From: Mucilaginibacter geliditolerans | GTDB taxonomy: Bacteria; Bacteroidota; Bacteroidia; Sphingobacteriales; Sphingobacteriaceae | Assembly (NCBI RefSeq): GCF_014200495.1 | Contig: NZ_JACHBY010000018.1 | Location: forward strand, 1-27,175 | Length of the DNA stretch: 27,175 nt | Reading direction: 5' to 3' | Part shown: positions 1-8,663 of the stretch, piece after piece | Position numbering within the stretch: the stretch's first letter is position 1 | Layout of the letters: every line of letters begins with the position of its first letter | Position numbers and translations under genes: made by a program | Notes under the pieces: model-generated | Seen by the model: the letters and a program-made list of their open reading frames with translations, nothing else | Database searches by the model: none | What the model was told of the DNA's origin: nothing

Positions 1-80
1 TAATCATAGAGCTAACAAATCGAATTTTGACCTCCTTCTCAATAGAAGTTTAATGCCAACTGTCTTATGATGGGCTATTA

Positions 81-169
81 CTCTCTTGAGAGGGGCGAGG
101 GGTGTGTTAGTAAAGCGGATAGACACACCCCTGCCACCACAAAGTCTACGCGCGCCCTCTCAAGAGGGG
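81..169. repeat. Compound palindromic intergenic element, copy 1
   Basis: Seen: a short self-complementary hairpin (CTCTTGAGAG), a long stem (GAGGGGTGTGT near 98-108 against ACACACCCCTGC near 123-134), a spacer with CTGCCACCACAAAGTCTACG, and a closing hairpin CCCTCTCAAGAGGG at 155-168. A diverged copy with the same order of parts lies at 10764-10865. An open reading frame across this stretch is a by-product of the repeat and has no protein character. Positions 1-80 show no gene. Probably a non-coding REP/MITE-like repeat; its mobility is unknown. Confidence 0.75.
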
Positions 170-179
170 AACTATTTTG

Positions 180-211
180 AAAAAAGGGATGTTATTTGGC
201 ATCCCTTTTTT
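180..211. terminator. Bidirectional intrinsic terminator
   Basis: A perfect 12-bp stem: AAAAAAGGGATG at 180-191, an 8-nt loop, and CATCCCTTTTTT at 200-211. A-tract and T-tract make it usable on either strand. It lies 11 bp after the palindromic element, so it probably ends a transcript from the left of the window or insulates the ABC transporter gene. Confidence 0.8.
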
Positions 212-300
212 GTTGTGTGTCATGCTGTTCTCACAAAAAGTGTTGATTGCTGTTCCTTAACGGGATTTTTGGTAATTTTACTAATAACCCAATCTCAAAG

Positions 301-395
301 CGTCATTGCGAGGTACGAAGCAATCCCTAATTATACAGAGAAACTTGCATAGCTGACCTGCAAAGCCGGGGATTGCTCCGTACCTCGCAATGACG
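301..395. repeat. REP-like inverted repeat pair (CGTCATTGCGAGGTACG type)
   Basis: The left arm at 301-327 and right arm at 369-395 are reverse complements over 27 bp with one mismatch, separated by 41 bp. Each arm can also fold on itself (ATTGC against GCAAT). From memory, this sequence type is frequent between genes of Sphingobacteriaceae. The right arm ends 2 bp before the GTG start of the ABC transporter gene, so it would form part of that leader. Confidence 0.85.
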
Positions 396-397
396 AT

Positions 398-2278
398 GTG
401 GAAGAGAGATTGACTAACATTAAAAAGAAAGCGATACTATTGAATACTGCCCGTCCTCCAAAAAATAAACGCCCTGAACCCGTAACCCTTAAGGAACGCC
501 TCGACGCGCTCCGTAACCTTCCTGCATTTTTTAAATTAGTTTGGCAAACCAGTCCATGGATGACATTGGTTAACTCCGTGCTGCGTATAATGCGATCAGC
601 AACGCCACTGGGCTTGCTGTATGTGGGTAAGTTAATTATTGACCAGGTAATAAAAATCAGCCATAACCATGATCTCGGCACACACTATTTATGGCAATTG
701 GTAGCTGCCGAATTTGCATTGGCGCTCATATCCGATGGCTTAACCCGCGCCATCACTTTAATGGATAGCTTACTGGGCGATCTGTTCAGTAACCATACCT
801 CGGTAAAGATAATGGCCCATGCCGCCACACTCGACCTTGACCAGTTTGAGGATGCCGAATTTTATGATAAGCTGGAACGCGTCCGTCAGCAAACCGTAGG
901 GCGTACCATATTGCTGTCGCAGGTAATGAGCCAGGTGCAGGATCTGATCACTATGGGCTTTTTGGCGGTTGGTTTAATGGCCTTTAACCCCTGGCTTATT
1001 GTACTGTTACTTATCGCTATTATACCTGCATTTTTGGGTGAATCGCATTTTAATGATCAAAGTTATGCCCTTACCCGCGGACAAACACCCGAGCGCCGCG
1101 AACTGGATTATATCCGCTACTTAGGCGCCAGTGACGAAACTGCAAAAGAGGTAAAGATCTTCGACCTGTCGGGATTTATTATTGAACGTTTTAAGCTACT
1201 CTCCAATAAATTTTACTGGGATAACCGGCGGCTATCTATCCAAAGATCGCTTTGGGGTACGTTTTTTGCCATGCTGGGCAGTATAGGTTATTATGCTGCT
1301 TACGTATTTATTATTGTTAAGGCTGTAGAAGGTTCGGTGAGTATTGGTGAGCTTGCGTTCCTTGCAGGATCATTCAGGCAATTACGGGCCTTATTAGAGG
1401 GTATATTGACCCGCTTTACAGCAGTATCACAAGGTGCTATCTACCTGCGCGATTTCTTTGAGTTTTTTGAGATCGAACCAAAAATAACATTATCCGCAAA
1501 GCCATTGCCGTTCCCTAAAACTATACAACAGGGTTTTACTTTTGAGGATGTAGGCTTCCGTTATATAAACTCAGAACGATGGGCCAACAGGCATTTAAGT
1601 TTTACCCTGCATCCGGGCGAAAAGCTGGCTTTGGTAGGGGAGAACGGTGCAGGTAAAACCACGCTGGTAAAACTATTGTCCCGTTTATATGACCCGACTG
1701 AAGGCAGGATATTATTAGATGGCATCGACCTGAAAGAATATGACCTTGCCGATCTGCGCCTTAACATAGGCATCATCTTCCAGGATTATTTGCGCTATCA
1801 GATGAGCTTTGCGCAGAACATCGCCGTAGGCAACATCAACCAAAAAGAAAACAGGCCTTTGATCGTTAATTCAGCTAAGCAAAGTCTGGCCGATATACTG
1901 GCAGCAAAATTGCCGGGCCAATACGACCAGCAATTAGGTAAACGCTTTGCCGACGGCGTTGAACTATCGGGCGGTGAATGGCAAAAAGTGGCGCTGGCCC
2001 GCGCTTATATGCGTGATGCGCAGTTACTCATACTGGATGAGCCAACATCGGCCCTTGATGCCCGCGCTGAGTATAACGTTTTTGAGCGCTTTGCCGAGCT
2101 TACCAAAGGCAAATCTGCTGTATTAATATCACACCGTTTCAGCACCGTACGTATGGCCGACAGGATACTGGTATTAGAAAAGGGCGAGCTGGTCGAGATT
2201 GGCAGTCATGAGGAATTATTGATAAAAGGAGGCCGCTATGCCGAATTATTTGATCTGCAGGCAATGGGGTACAGGTAA
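398..2278 (+). CDS. ABC exporter half-transporter, membrane and ATPase domains fused
   Basis: A 626-residue protein in the MsbA/MdlB layout, expected to export lipid, peptide or drug-like substrates across the inner membrane as a homodimer; the substrate cannot be read. The membrane domain covers about residues 45-340. The nucleotide-binding domain follows, with Walker A GENGAGKTT (from about 414), signature LSGGEWQ (about 523), Walker B LLILDEPTSALD (about 542-553) and the switch histidine in ISHR (about 578), so all ATPase motifs are intact. The start is uncertain: the longest frame begins at GTG 398, immediately after a REP arm, and the alternatives are TTG at 410 or 440. No in-frame ATG occurs before the first membrane segment. 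No partner ABC gene is adjacent, as expected for a homodimer. Confidence 0.9.
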   Translation: MEERLTNIKKKAILLNTARPPKNKRPEPVTLKERLDALRNLPAFFKLVWQTSPWMTLVNSVLRIMRSATPLGLLYVGKLIIDQVIKISHNHDLGTHYLWQLVAAEFALALISDGLTRAITLMDSLLGDLFSNHTSVKIMAHAATLDLDQFEDAEFYDKLERVRQQTVGRTILLSQVMSQVQDLITMGFLAVGLMAFNPWLIVLLLIAIIPAFLGESHFNDQSYALTRGQTPERRELDYIRYLGASDETAKEVKIFDLSGFIIERFKLLSNKFYWDNRRLSIQRSLWGTFFAMLGSIGYYAAYVFIIVKAVEGSVSIGELAFLAGSFRQLRALLEGILTRFTAVSQGAIYLRDFFEFFEIEPKITLSAKPLPFPKTIQQGFTFEDVGFRYINSERWANRHLSFTLHPGEKLALVGENGAGKTTLVKLLSRLYDPTEGRILLDGIDLKEYDLADLRLNIGIIFQDYLRYQMSFAQNIAVGNINQKENRPLIVNSAKQSLADILAAKLPGQYDQQLGKRFADGVELSGGEWQKVALARAYMRDAQLLILDEPTSALDARAEYNVFERFAELTKGKSAVLISHRFSTVRMADRILVLEKGELVEIGSHEELLIKGGRYAELFDLQAMGYR

Positions 2279-2339
2279 TACTTTTTATGGATTACTACCG
2301 TTAACTGTAAACACAACCTTGTAATCAAAACTTCTCACT

Positions 2340-3014
2340 ATGAGGAAAAACCTGCTTTTTATCACAATAGCAATTTTTTCATTGGCGGCCTGTAAAAGGG
2401 ATGATATTGGAAAAGCATCTTTCAGCACATCAAAAAACAGCTATTACCTTACTGAAGCAGTTACTTTTATTAATGCATCTACCAGCGCCAAAAGCTATAG
2501 CTGGGATTTTGGTGATGGGACCTATTCCACAGATCAATCGCCGCAGCATGCCTATACCAAGGCTGGTATTTATGTTATCAGGCTTAATGTAAATGGTTCA
2601 TCAATTATTACCCGGTCTGTAACGGTTCATAATGGTACTGCAAGCTACCAGATCCGTAATTTAACAGATTATGATATTCCACTGGTTTCGTACGGAATAG
2701 ACGGGTCAAACAATTTACTGAATTTTACGAATGCAGGAACAACAGCGTCAGGCACAACCGATACCATTTTTACCACAAACAGCCAGGTATATGTTGGCGG
2801 AACCTTACCTAACGATAGTACTTTTGTAGTAGTACCTGTATACACAATTAAGCCATTGAGCAATAATGTACTGGTAATTGATAATAACACCCAGATCTAT
2901 GTTAATGCGATTCCAGACAAAGGAGATACTAACCAGTTCTCTCAGTTAAAAACAAACTCAATTAAGCGCAAGCTTGCACCGCAAACAGATGCGGTTAAAC
3001 AAACTGTTCAATAA
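2340..3014 (+). CDS. PKD-domain lipoprotein
   Basis: A 224-residue putative lipoprotein. It starts with a type II signal peptide whose lipobox is SLAAC (Cys18), then a PKD domain at about residues 28-97 with the classic YSWDFGDG and [13 protein letters not shown] motifs. The remaining 125 residues have no recognised domain and are rich in Thr, Asn and Val, suggesting beta structure. PKD domains usually mediate protein or polysaccharide contacts at the cell surface. The last 20 bp overlap the end of the convergent thioredoxin gene. A short hairpin at 2978-2995 (ACCGCA/TGCGGT) lies in the coding end. The specific role is unknown. Confidence 0.85.
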   Translation: MRKNLLFITIAIFSLAACKRDDIGKASFSTSKNSYYLTEAVTFINASTSAKSYSWDFGDGTYSTDQSPQHAYTKAGIYVIRLNVNGSSIITRSVTVHNGTASYQIRNLTDYDIPLVSYGIDGSNNLLNFTNAGTTASGTTDTIFTTNSQVYVGGTLPNDSTFVVVPVYTIKPLSNNVLVIDNNTQIYVNAIPDKGDTNQFSQLKTNSIKRKLAPQTDAVKQTVQ

Positions 3015-3291
3015 TTTGCTGTAGCTGGTTTGCCTGTACCACACCGCTTTGGCGCCATTTGGTTTGCCCGTTCTTAAATACGATGAGTGTGGGTACACCT
3101 TGTATTTTATAGGCATTAGCGGCTTCGGGGTTTTTGTCTACATCTATTTTTATAATGGTTACCTTATCGCCCAGGTTATCTTTTACCTGTTTAAGTATAG
3201 GCGGCATCATTTTACACGGTCCGCACCACTCAGCCGAAAAATCAACCAGTACAGGTTTGTCTGACGCTATGATCTCCTGAAAATTTGCCAT
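2995..3291 (-). CDS. trxA: Thioredoxin
   Basis: A 98-residue cytoplasmic thioredoxin, a little shorter than the usual 105-110, which reduces protein disulfides using electrons from thioredoxin reductase. The active site WCGPC has Cys23 and Cys26, and the conserved cis-proline is Pro67 in GVPTL. There is no signal peptide, arguing against an extracytoplasmic role. It has a strong ribosome binding site (AAGGAGG, 9 nt before ATG) and a plausible -7 box TATCTTTA (plus-strand 3326-3333, one mismatch to TAnnTTTG). The hybrid kinase gene ends 71 bp upstream, so read-through is possible. Its 3' end overlaps the PKD lipoprotein gene by 20 bp. It could be one of several thioredoxin paralogues in the genome. 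Confidence 0.93.
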   Translation of the reverse strand: MANFQEIIASDKPVLVDFSAEWCGPCKMMPPILKQVKDNLGDKVTIIKIDVDKNPEAANAYKIQGVPTLIVFKNGQTKWRQSGVVQANQLQQIIEQFV

Positions 3292-3300
3292 TTGTTTATT

Positions 3301-3307
3301 CCTCCTT
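3301..3307 (-). promoter_or_regulatory. Strong Shine-Dalgarno for thioredoxin
   Basis: Plus-strand CCTCCTT reads AAGGAGG on the coding strand, 9 nt before the thioredoxin ATG. Most genes here have no such site, as is usual for Bacteroidota, so this one stands out and fixes the start. Confidence 0.75.
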
Positions 3308-3362
3308 AATTACCAACGCTTTTATTAAAGATAGGTTTTATTATACATTAGTTAGCAATGGC

Positions 3363-5126
3363 TTATCCCCATTTGTTAATTATTGCTTCCAGGTGATCAA
3401 TGGTAAAGGGTTTGCTTAAAAAATCCTTCATGCCGGCTTGTTTACATTCAATTTCATTCTCGCTCATCACGTTTGCCGTCATAGCTATAATGGTAGGGGC
3501 GTTATCACCATATTTATCAAGTATATAGCGGGTTGCCTGCAGGCCATCCATTTCGGGCATTTGTATATCCATAAAAATAATGTCATATGATTGCTGCTCC
3601 AGTTTTTGGATGGCTAGCAGACCATTATCAGCAATATCAATCGGGTAGCCTATTTTTTCAAAAATACGGCGCGCAATTAACTGGTTCATTTTGTTATCCT
3701 CAGCCAGTAAAATACGCAGGGGTTTGGGCAGGTGCGGCCCTTTAGCATCAGTGAGTTTAGTGTTGGTAACAGGCATAATGTTTTTTGTAATTGCTAGGGG
3801 CACGCTAAAGCTAAATATGGAGCCTTCCATTTCCTTGCTTTCTACCCAGATTTTCCCACCCATCATTTCCACCAGTTTTTTGCATATAGACAGCCCTAAG
3901 CCCGTACCCCCGTATTTTCTTATGGTAGTTGTGTTGGCCTGCATAAATGGTTTAAATAGCTGTTCAAGTGCTTCAGCGCCTATGCCTATACCACTATCGC
4001 TTATCTGGAAAGTTACTTCCTGTATATTAAGCTGATTGCCTGTTACGGTTACATTAAGTGTAACAAATCCCTGCCCGGTAAATTTAATAGCATTGCCTAT
4101 CAGGTTTACCAGTATTTGCTGCAGGCGGCTCTCATCGGCATTTACATGATCAGCCAGTTTGTTATCAATGCTACAGCTGAGTTTTATAGCCTTATCAGCA
4201 TTATCAATAGCGGGGCGGCATATATCAATAACGGTTTTAATACATTTTCTGATATTAAAATCTGATGGGATGAGCACCAGTTTGTCGGCCTCAATTTTTG
4301 AAATATCGAGTATATCGCTAATAATGTTGATGAGCAGGTTACTGCTTGATTGCAGGGTTTGCAGTAATTCTTCCTGCCCGGGTAAAAGCGCCGACCTTGA
4401 TAACAATTGGGCGGTACCAATAATGCCATTTAACGGCGTGCGTATCTCATGGCTCATATTAGCCAGGAAATTTGATTTGGCGAATGTAGCCGCCTCAGCC
4501 TGGTCCTTTGCGGCAGATAGTTCTGATTGGGATAAGAGCAGCTCCTCGCTTTTTTTAATTAGCCGGTTTTTATCACTTTCATGGCTCTTTTTGAGCACCC
4601 CCAGCAACAGGCCAATTATCAGCATGGCTGTTACAGCTGAAACAAGTATATCCAGCTCTTTTGTAGAACCGTTTTCGGGCGGTGATAGCAGTTGGGGGAA
4701 TTGCTTTTCTACAAAAAAGCAACCTAAAAAAACGGCTATCATTATACCTATAAAAAGCAGATGGTACTTACGTGTAACCAATATTGTGATTAAGGCGATT
4801 AAAAAAACGCCCTCCTGCGGTGATGTTCCTTCAATACCACCATTATAAAACCAGCCGAGTATGAATAGTATAATACCTATGGTAACATAGATTAAAACGG
4901 TGTTCTCCTTATAACCTTCAACCCTGCTGTTGTAAAATGCTACGGCCGATAAAGCACCAACCATCACTATTAGAATCTCCAGGGATATACTAAAGCCCAT
5001 TATGATGTTAATCAACAATGATATGAGCATATTCAGGCCAATGATCAGGGAAACGGCATTAAAGAATTTGTTCTCTAATGACATATCCGGATCATCAAAT
5101 CCACGTAAGTGCTTTATCCTGTTCAT
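3363..5126 (-). CDS. Hybrid sensor histidine kinase with C-terminal receiver
   Basis: A 587-residue inner-membrane kinase. The N-terminal 180 residues carry about six hydrophobic segments (about 25-45, 50-66, 78-95, 106-119, 122-138, 160-178) without a large periplasmic sensor domain, so it probably senses within the membrane. A coiled linker (183-215) leads to the HisKA domain with [10 protein letters not shown] (phospho-acceptor His226), a HATPase domain with N, G1 and G2 boxes (DSGIGIG, GGTGLGL), and a receiver domain (about 470-587) with [10 protein letters not shown], the acceptor being Asp520. No output domain is present, so phosphate probably passes to an Hpt protein or a separate regulator encoded elsewhere. 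No cognate regulator is adjacent. The signal is unknown. Confidence 0.92.
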   Translation of the reverse strand: MNRIKHLRGFDDPDMSLENKFFNAVSLIIGLNMLISLLINIIMGFSISLEILIVMVGALSAVAFYNSRVEGYKENTVLIYVTIGIILFILGWFYNGGIEGTSPQEGVFLIALITILVTRKYHLLFIGIMIAVFLGCFFVEKQFPQLLSPPENGSTKELDILVSAVTAMLIIGLLLGVLKKSHESDKNRLIKKSEELLLSQSELSAAKDQAEAATFAKSNFLANMSHEIRTPLNGIIGTAQLLSRSALLPGQEELLQTLQSSSNLLINIISDILDISKIEADKLVLIPSDFNIRKCIKTVIDICRPAIDNADKAIKLSCSIDNKLADHVNADESRLQQILVNLIGNAIKFTGQGFVTLNVTVTGNQLNIQEVTFQISDSGIGIGAEALEQLFKPFMQANTTTIRKYGGTGLGLSICKKLVEMMGGKIWVESKEMEGSIFSFSVPLAITKNIMPVTNTKLTDAKGPHLPKPLRILLAEDNKMNQLIARRIFEKIGYPIDIADNGLLAIQKLEQQSYDIIFMDIQMPEMDGLQATRYILDKYGDNAPTIIAMTANVMSENEIECKQAGMKDFLSKPFTIDHLEAIINKWG

Positions 5127-5309
5127 GGGGTAAATATAAGAACGGAATTAAATTACCAAATAATTAATTCTTTTAAGGTAAAGAACTTTATTGGTATGCT
5201 TTTGAGGCTGTTTTTGATTCGATAAATGGTGAGAAAATCGCTATTCATTTCGATGAAATGGACCCGGTGTTGTAAAATCTGCGGCTATAATTAGGTATAG
5301 GTGTATTAT

Positions 5310-5337
5310 ATTAATTAATAATATAATATTAATTAAT
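5310..5337. repeat. AT-only perfect inverted repeat
   Basis: Arms ATTAATTAATA (5310-5320) and TATTAATTAAT (5327-5337) are exact reverse complements around a 6-nt loop. The repeat lies in a 284-bp AT-rich gap between the hybrid kinase start and the 3' end of the next gene. It could be a weak terminator, a protein-binding site, or chance in AT-rich DNA. Confidence 0.5.
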
Positions 5338-5410
5338 TGCTGATAATCAAATATTTATGTAAATATTATTTATAGATTTAAGTATCATTATTTTTATTAT
5401 TGATAATGAT

Positions 5411-5755
5411 TTATTTAAACTCTATTTGGTTGGGATGATAGATCAGCACTTCGGGCCGGCCTTTATATTTGGAGAGGTCGCCGGTTACACAAATATGTTT
5501 GCCCTTTATATCATCAAAATTTAAAACAATCTCCTTGCCGGTAATAACCACGGTGAATTTTTGATTGGGATAGTTGCCGCCCATATTTAACATGGTGAGG
5601 GTATCGTTAAATATCTTATAAGAGTAAACCGTATCACACAGGGTTACTTTTTTGTCTACATATTTTTCAAACTGATTCAGAGAGAATTTCTCCTGGGCCG
5701 ATACCTTAACAGCAAATGAAGAAATAATAAAAACGATTAGTAAACTCTTTTTCAT
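5411..5755 (-). CDS. Small secreted OB-fold-like protein, paralogue 1
   Basis: A 114-residue protein with a type I signal peptide ending near VSAQ (about residue 21). The mature part has the pattern VTLCDTV...LNMGGNYPNQKFTVVI...KHICVTGDLSKYKGRPEVLIYHPNQIEF, a row of beta strands typical of small OB-fold domains. The same pattern occurs in the protein at 18862-19224, so the two are paralogues. Exported proteins of this kind are widespread but poorly understood; no catalytic residues are evident. It is 62 bp downstream of a lipoprotein gene on the same strand and may share its transcript. The fold is an inference and the function unknown. Confidence 0.75.
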   Translation of the reverse strand: MKKSLLIVFIISSFAVKVSAQEKFSLNQFEKYVDKKVTLCDTVYSYKIFNDTLTMLNMGGNYPNQKFTVVITGKEIVLNFDDIKGKHICVTGDLSKYKGRPEVLIYHPNQIEFK

Positions 5756-5817
5756 GATAAGTTATTGATATTCACTTAACAATCAGTGTCAGGCATTTGT
5801 TTACGGTTTATAAAATA

Positions 5818-6168
5818 CTACCTGATGTACTGATGTTTGGCAATTATTTTAATGGCCTGCGCTAATAGTGTTTTACCATGATCATTTAGCACAGTGGTTT
5901 TATCGCCATTCAGCTCATAAAATAAATGCCCTGCAGGGTCGTCTGCCACATAAAGCTTATCACCATTATTATCATAATTGATGTAGGCGTTGTGCGACAA
6001 TTGTTCAATACCGGTTTTATCATCATTTAACAGGATAGCGCCTGCATATTCAATTTTAATGGATACACCGTTGCTTTCTGTAACTATAGTGGTGTGTCTC
6101 CCTCTGTGGCAAGCAGTAAAAACAGTTGCCATTAACATTGCAATGGCAATAAGTTGTAGCTTTTTCAT
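5818..6168 (-). CDS. Small lipoprotein of unknown function
   Basis: A 116-residue protein beginning with a lipoprotein signal, MKKLQLIAIAMLMATVFTAC, with Cys20 as the lipidation site, then a basic stretch (HRGRH). The mature domain alternates polar and hydrophobic residues, consistent with beta strands (VSIKIEYAGAILL, LYVADDPAGHLFYELNGDKT). I do not recognise a family. It has a well-formed promoter directly upstream and probably leads a two-gene unit with the OB-fold-like gene at 5411-5755. Confidence 0.7.
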   Translation of the reverse strand: MKKLQLIAIAMLMATVFTACHRGRHTTIVTESNGVSIKIEYAGAILLNDDKTGIEQLSHNAYINYDNNGDKLYVADDPAGHLFYELNGDKTTVLNDHGKTLLAQAIKIIAKHQYIR

Positions 6169-6211
6169 TTGATTTTTAATTTAATGGTGATGATTAATGT
6201 GTTTAATTAAA

Positions 6212-6242
6212 CAAATCTACAATTAAACATAGTAATATGCAA
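6212..6242 (-). promoter_or_regulatory. Bacteroidota-type promoter for the lipoprotein gene
   Basis: On the minus strand, TTG (6240-6242), a 20-nt spacer and TAGATTTG (6212-6219) match the Bacteroidota -33/-7 pattern (TTG, about 20 nt, TAnnTTTG). The start codon is about 43 bp beyond the -7 box. Confidence 0.65.
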
Positions 6243-6275
6243 TACATAGTACTATTTAAATTAAATATTCACCAT

Positions 6276-6305
6276 AAAAAGCTTTTCATTGTTATTGAAA
6301 GGCTT
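6276..6305 (-). terminator. Intrinsic terminator of the MscS-family gene
   Basis: Read on the minus strand, AAGCCTTTCA pairs with TGAAAAGCTT (one C/A mismatch) around a 7-nt loop and is followed by TTTTT. It starts about 25 bp after the channel gene stop codon. Confidence 0.65.
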
Positions 6306-6329
6306 CTTTATAGTATCAATTAACAAAAA

Positions 6330-7967
6330 TTACTTTTTCCGTTCTTCCGTATTAAATGCCGGTGCCTGGTAGTCTTTCGGCAGGTAATCGGCAGGTATGG
6401 TGGTGGCATTACCATCGCGCAGTGATTTATAATGCGGCGACATGATCTCTACCCCGGCCTTATTAAAATGATCCTGTATATTGGCGTGCAGGTGCGAGTA
6501 AATAACCGATTGCCTGTTGGGGGCCTTGGTGTGGGCATGAATGCGGTAGGTTACATAATAATCATCAAGGCTGGTTTGGTAAACATAGGGCATTGGCTCC
6601 TTTTCAACCAGTTCCGTTTCCAGTGCTGCGTCAATTAATAACTGGTGAACCTGGCGCCATGGGGCGTCATAACCAATGGTTACCTCGGTATGTACAATGA
6701 GCCCCTTCTCCTGCGCATCGCTGCTGAAATTTATGGTATGGCTGCTTAATACGGTTGAGTTAGGTATGGAGATGATCTCGTTATGTATAGTACGGATACG
6801 GGTAACCAGCAGGTTTTTCTCAATTATATCACCTGTAACTTCACCAATTTTTACGCGATCGCCCAGTTTAAAGGAACGCATATAAGTCATAACAAGCCCC
6901 GATACCACATTGCTAAGCGCACCTGCTGAACCAAACGTGAACAACACACCCACAAAAACGGATACGCCTTTAAAAATTGGTGATTCAGAGCCCGGCAGGT
7001 AAGGGAATATTACAATAAACATAAATGCCATTATAAGCACCCGCAAAATTTGATAGGTGGGCCTGGCCCAGTCGGGATAGAAACCAGGGATAACCAGGTT
7101 GCCCTTTGCTATCTCGGATTTAATATAATACATAAAGCGCAGGATGTAATGGAATATAAACACCAACACAATAATGGTAATAAGGTTGGGAACATAATTC
7201 CAGATTGCCAGTCCTATTCTTTTTAACGGGCTTGTGATATAGCCCAGCAGGGTGTCTGATATATCGCGTGTAAAGGGGAATATACCAAACAGTACAGGTA
7301 AGGCCAGGTAGATAAGCAATAGTATAATAAACCATTTAATGGCTTTTAAAACAAAGTTTACAACTAAAAACTGTTGCTCGGCATTTAAAAGTTCATAGTT
7401 GCTCAGTTTTATGCCTTTATTAAACAGCTTATTAATTTTTGCAAGCACCCATTTAAACAGCCGGTTAACCACATAAATAAATACAATAACCAGCACAATA
7501 ACCAACAGGGCCGACAAACCTTCTTTAACCCGGGTTTCCCAACTGGTTTCATTCTGGTATTTTACAATTGCTTTGGTAATAATAGCACATTCAGCGGCTG
7601 CCAGTTTCCCTTTAGTGGTGTTTTGGAACAGGGCATCTTTATCCGAAACAGAAAGAACTATGTAATTTTTGTAAAGGATATCTACCGATTCGTCTGATGG
7701 TAAAAATATAAGGGAATCAGGATCAAAGGAAATATCGTGGCCCAGTTTGGCTATACGCTGGCTAATGATTTCGGCACGTTCGCGAGGCGTAAAGCTGCCC
7801 TGCCGGTTATATAATTTAAACAGTGTATCATGAAAAGGTATAACCGGGTAGCTTTTTGTGTTTTTAATGAGTGAATCAAGCTGTTGTTTTTGCTTAAGGC
7901 TATCGGGCTGTGCAAATAATACAGCGGGTACGAACAAGGCAAAAAATAATAGTTTGAATTGCTTCAT
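6330..7967 (-). CDS. MscS-family mechanosensitive channel with N-terminal periplasmic domain
   Basis: A 545-residue inner-membrane channel protein expected to release solutes on hypo-osmotic shock. A signal peptide (residues 1-19, ending LFAQ) leads to a roughly 125-residue periplasmic region. Hydrophobic segments follow at about 150-170, 203-230, 258-281 and 305-325, then the pore-lining helix at about 333-362, rich in Gly and Ala (GVLFTFGSAGALSNVVSGL), and the MscS beta domain (FKLGDRVKIGEVTGDI, about 366-381). The C-terminal part matches the MscS cytoplasmic vestibule. It is longer than E. coli MscS (286 residues) and resembles the larger YnaI/YbdG-like or MscK-like members. It stands alone and has its own terminator. 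Confidence 0.9.
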   Translation of the reverse strand: MKQFKLLFFALFVPAVLFAQPDSLKQKQQLDSLIKNTKSYPVIPFHDTLFKLYNRQGSFTPRERAEIISQRIAKLGHDISFDPDSLIFLPSDESVDILYKNYIVLSVSDKDALFQNTTKGKLAAAECAIITKAIVKYQNETSWETRVKEGLSALLVIVLVIVFIYVVNRLFKWVLAKINKLFNKGIKLSNYELLNAEQQFLVVNFVLKAIKWFIILLLIYLALPVLFGIFPFTRDISDTLLGYITSPLKRIGLAIWNYVPNLITIIVLVFIFHYILRFMYYIKSEIAKGNLVIPGFYPDWARPTYQILRVLIMAFMFIVIFPYLPGSESPIFKGVSVFVGVLFTFGSAGALSNVVSGLVMTYMRSFKLGDRVKIGEVTGDIIEKNLLVTRIRTIHNEIISIPNSTVLSSHTINFSSDAQEKGLIVHTEVTIGYDAPWRQVHQLLIDAALETELVEKEPMPYVYQTSLDDYYVTYRIHAHTKAPNRQSVIYSHLHANIQDHFNKAGVEIMSPHYKSLRDGNATTIPADYLPKDYQAPAFNTEERKK

Positions 7968-8036
7968 AATAAAGGTGGTAGATTTTAAGCAATTTATTCA
8001 ATTTCATTAAGATATAGTGTAACTTAATGAAAGTAT

Positions 8037-8582
8037 TTAATACAGTGCAGTGTGTAATCCATCCATGCTTAAGCGATTTTTTTCGTACTTGTAGCTTTCC
8101 AAACCATCTGCTCCTTTATGTTCTGCCCATTTTTGGGCATGATCGCGTTCGCCTTTATATTCATAATAAGGCACACTAAAACCACAGGAGGTTTGCACTT
8201 TATGTATATCGGCAACAATTAGCTGGCGGGTAGCCAGTTGCAATTTAAAATGTGGGGCCAGTTGCTGCCATTCATCATCATCTGGCAAAACAGTATAACC
8301 ATTGCCATATAGGCGTAATATGTTTGGTGCACCATCAAAGGCGCAAAACATAATGGTAATGCGCCCGTTTTGCATCAGGTGTGCCGATGTTTCGTTACCA
8401 CTGCCTATAATGTCCATATATGCTACGCGATTGGGTGACAGCACCCGGAAACTGTCAATACCTTTGGGTGAAAGATTAACATGGCCATCGGCGCTAAGCG
8501 GGGCGCTGGCTGTAAAGAACATTTTTTGTTTTCCAATAAATGCCTCGTGAATGTCCTGAATACTATCAAAGAATTTTGCCAT
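8037..8582 (-). CDS. Pyridoxamine 5'-phosphate oxidase-like flavoprotein
   Basis: A 181-residue cytoplasmic protein of the PPOX/FMN-binding split-barrel superfamily. Recognisable parts are MFFTASAPLSADGHVNLSPKG, the strand segment RVAYMDIIGSGNETSAHL, and ITIMFCAFDGAPNILRLYGNG. Members often bind FMN, F420 or haem, and many have no assigned substrate; I do not think it is PdxH. A frame extends 9 codons further up to ATG 8609, but that codon lies inside the -7 promoter box, so I place the start at ATG 8582 (MAKFFDSIQDIHEAF). The SnoaL-like gene is divergent, 81 bp away. Confidence 0.85.
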   Translation of the reverse strand: MAKFFDSIQDIHEAFIGKQKMFFTASAPLSADGHVNLSPKGIDSFRVLSPNRVAYMDIIGSGNETSAHLMQNGRITIMFCAFDGAPNILRLYGNGYTVLPDDDEWQQLAPHFKLQLATRQLIVADIHKVQTSCGFSVPYYEYKGERDHAQKWAEHKGADGLESYKYEKNRLSMDGLHTALY

Positions 8583-8606
8583 AATGATGCGGCTTTTGAA
8601 TTTAAT

Positions 8607-8637
8607 CAAATTTAATAATTAAAAAATGTTGAAACAA
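8607..8637 (-). promoter_or_regulatory. Bacteroidota-type promoter for the PPOX-like gene
   Basis: Minus-strand TTG (8635-8637), a 20-nt spacer and an exact TAAATTTG (8607-8614). The expected transcription start is near 8600, which rules out the upstream ATG at 8609 and supports ATG 8582. Confidence 0.65.
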
Positions 8638-8663
8638 TACAGCTATAAAAGCATCTAATAAGT

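Noticed and set aside
86..352. Open frame of 88 codons
   Set aside because: It runs through the compound palindrome, the terminator and a REP arm; its product has no domain, signal or normal composition.
331..681. Minus-strand frame over the ABC transporter start
   Set aside because: It overlaps the REP arm and the well-supported ABC coding region; composition is that of an antisense frame.
2978..2995. Hairpin ACCGCA/TGCGGT as a thioredoxin terminator
   Set aside because: Only 6 bp, no T-tract on the minus strand, and inside the lipoprotein coding sequence.
4159..4848. Long plus-strand frame of 229 codons antisense to the hybrid kinase
   Set aside because: The kinase reads continuously with all expected motifs on the other strand; the antisense product is Ser/Leu-rich without domains.
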